Source: CAYMCJ01 sp964388985
GTDB taxonomy: Bacteria > Patescibacteriota > Patescibacteriia > Patescibacteriales > CAYMCJ01
Length of the DNA stretch: 13,561 nucleotides
Assembly: GCA_964388985.1 (NCBI GenBank)
Contig: CAYMCJ010000029.1
Span: 1-13,561 of the forward strand
Direction of reading: 5' to 3'
The first letter of the stretch is position 1. Each line of letters opens with the position of its first letter. Shown here one piece after another: positions 13,157 to 13,561 of the stretch. The notes beneath the pieces were generated by a model. That model did no database searches. It saw only the letters and a list, made by a program, of their open reading frames with translations, and was not told where the DNA came from. The position numbers were made by a program, and so were the translations under genes.

Positions 13157-13561
13157 TTATGATTTTTTGAATTGCAGCCAAATTCCGCCCAATCCCCACC
13201 AAATTGCGATTAGGGCCAGTATCCAGCCGACAAACGGTATGGAAAAAACAATTTTTACAATTATTATTCCAATTATCATTGCCCAGATTAATGAATCTTT
13301 CTTCTTGGGCCATAATTTACTTAAAATACTTCGCCCTACCAAAATTCCCACTAAAATTTTTCCGACAATCATCGCTATTAGCCAAATTGCCATCAAAATT
13401 ATTGCCAGCGGAATGCCGATAATAGTAAAACATAATATTATAGAAATAATTGGAGTTAAAAACATGGCAATAGCCCCCCAGCCGATAGACGGTCCGATTT
13501 TTTTAAGCATTTTGTCGGTTATTTCCAATATTTGTTTGCGCCATAAGCTGATTAAGACCAG
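13157..13561 (-). CDS. Multi-span membrane protein, C-terminal part (5' end outside the window)
   Basis: The frame is open to the right edge (it reads LVLISLWRQILEITDKML before the TTG at 13528), so the start is probably outside the window and the TTG is unlikely to be the true start. Four hydrophobic spans are visible, with FTIIGIPLAIIL and FVGWILALIAIWWGLGG, plus a KKK loop after LSKLWP. This layout, with a polar segment then Gly/Ile-rich helices ending in a short basic tail, resembles the membrane tail of some polymer-forming cytoskeletal (bactofilin-like) proteins of candidate-phylum bacteria. The diagnostic N-terminal part is not visible, so that is only a suggestion. Confidence 0.7.
   Translation of the reverse strand: MVLISLWRKQILEITDKMLKKIGPSIGWGAIAMFLTPIISIILCFTIIGIPLAIILMAIWLIAMIVGKILVGILVGRSILSKLWPKKKDSLIWAMIIGIIIVKIVFSIPFVGWILALIAIWWGLGGIWLQFKKS

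Overview
The window is AT-rich, with long A/T homopolymer runs, short intergenic gaps, standard-code genes and many dispersed palindromic and low-complexity repeats, some of them inside coding sequence. Together with the gene set, this suggests a member of the Candidate Phyla Radiation (Patescibacteria). That placement is inferred from style and gene content only; no rRNA or marker phylogeny is available here.

Left part (1-5550): the end of an APH-like kinase gene, tsaD (tRNA t6A synthesis) and a PPC/DUF296 protein lie on the + strand. A 121-bp palindromic element separates them from the convergent ppsA (PEP synthase) on the - strand. Upstream of ppsA is a small DUF4870-type membrane protein gene (-), which ends at a perfect 30-bp AT palindrome.

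Middle part (5560-7560): tRNA-Leu(UAG), a YdjM-like membrane hydrolase gene interrupted by a 100-N scaffold gap, lgt (lipoprotein diacylglyceryl transferase) and tRNA-Gly(UCC). The two contig ends at the gap share the same 15 bases. If they are merged, the reading frame closes at once with a stop, so the gap is probably artificial. The 3' end of tRNA-Gly is repeated as a 22-bp direct repeat exactly 100 bp downstream. Between the copies lie two hairpins, and the ancestral terminator now sits beyond the second copy.

Accessory part (7560-10690): a restriction-modification block on the + strand. It holds a DNA methyltransferase overlapping a HARE-HTH restriction-endonuclease-like gene, a small zinc-ribbon protein, a second (D12-class) adenine methyltransferase and a short helical unknown. 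The second methyltransferase has lost its N-terminus and carries a one-base frameshift, so this part of the island looks eroded.

RNA-regulated part (10690-11600): a strong extended -10 promoter, a 162-bp MITE-like palindrome with 3-bp target duplication, a GC-rich structured leader ending in a clear T-box antiterminator and terminator, a 65-codon orphan ORF with a good ribosome binding site, and an intrinsic terminator. The MITE lies between the promoter and the T-box leader. A T-box controlling an isolated tiny ORF, instead of an aminoacyl-tRNA synthetase or amino-acid gene, is the most unusual item in the window.

Right part (11617-13561): a phosphomannomutase/phosphoglucomutase gene (-) and the C-terminal part of a multi-span membrane protein (-) that runs off the right edge.
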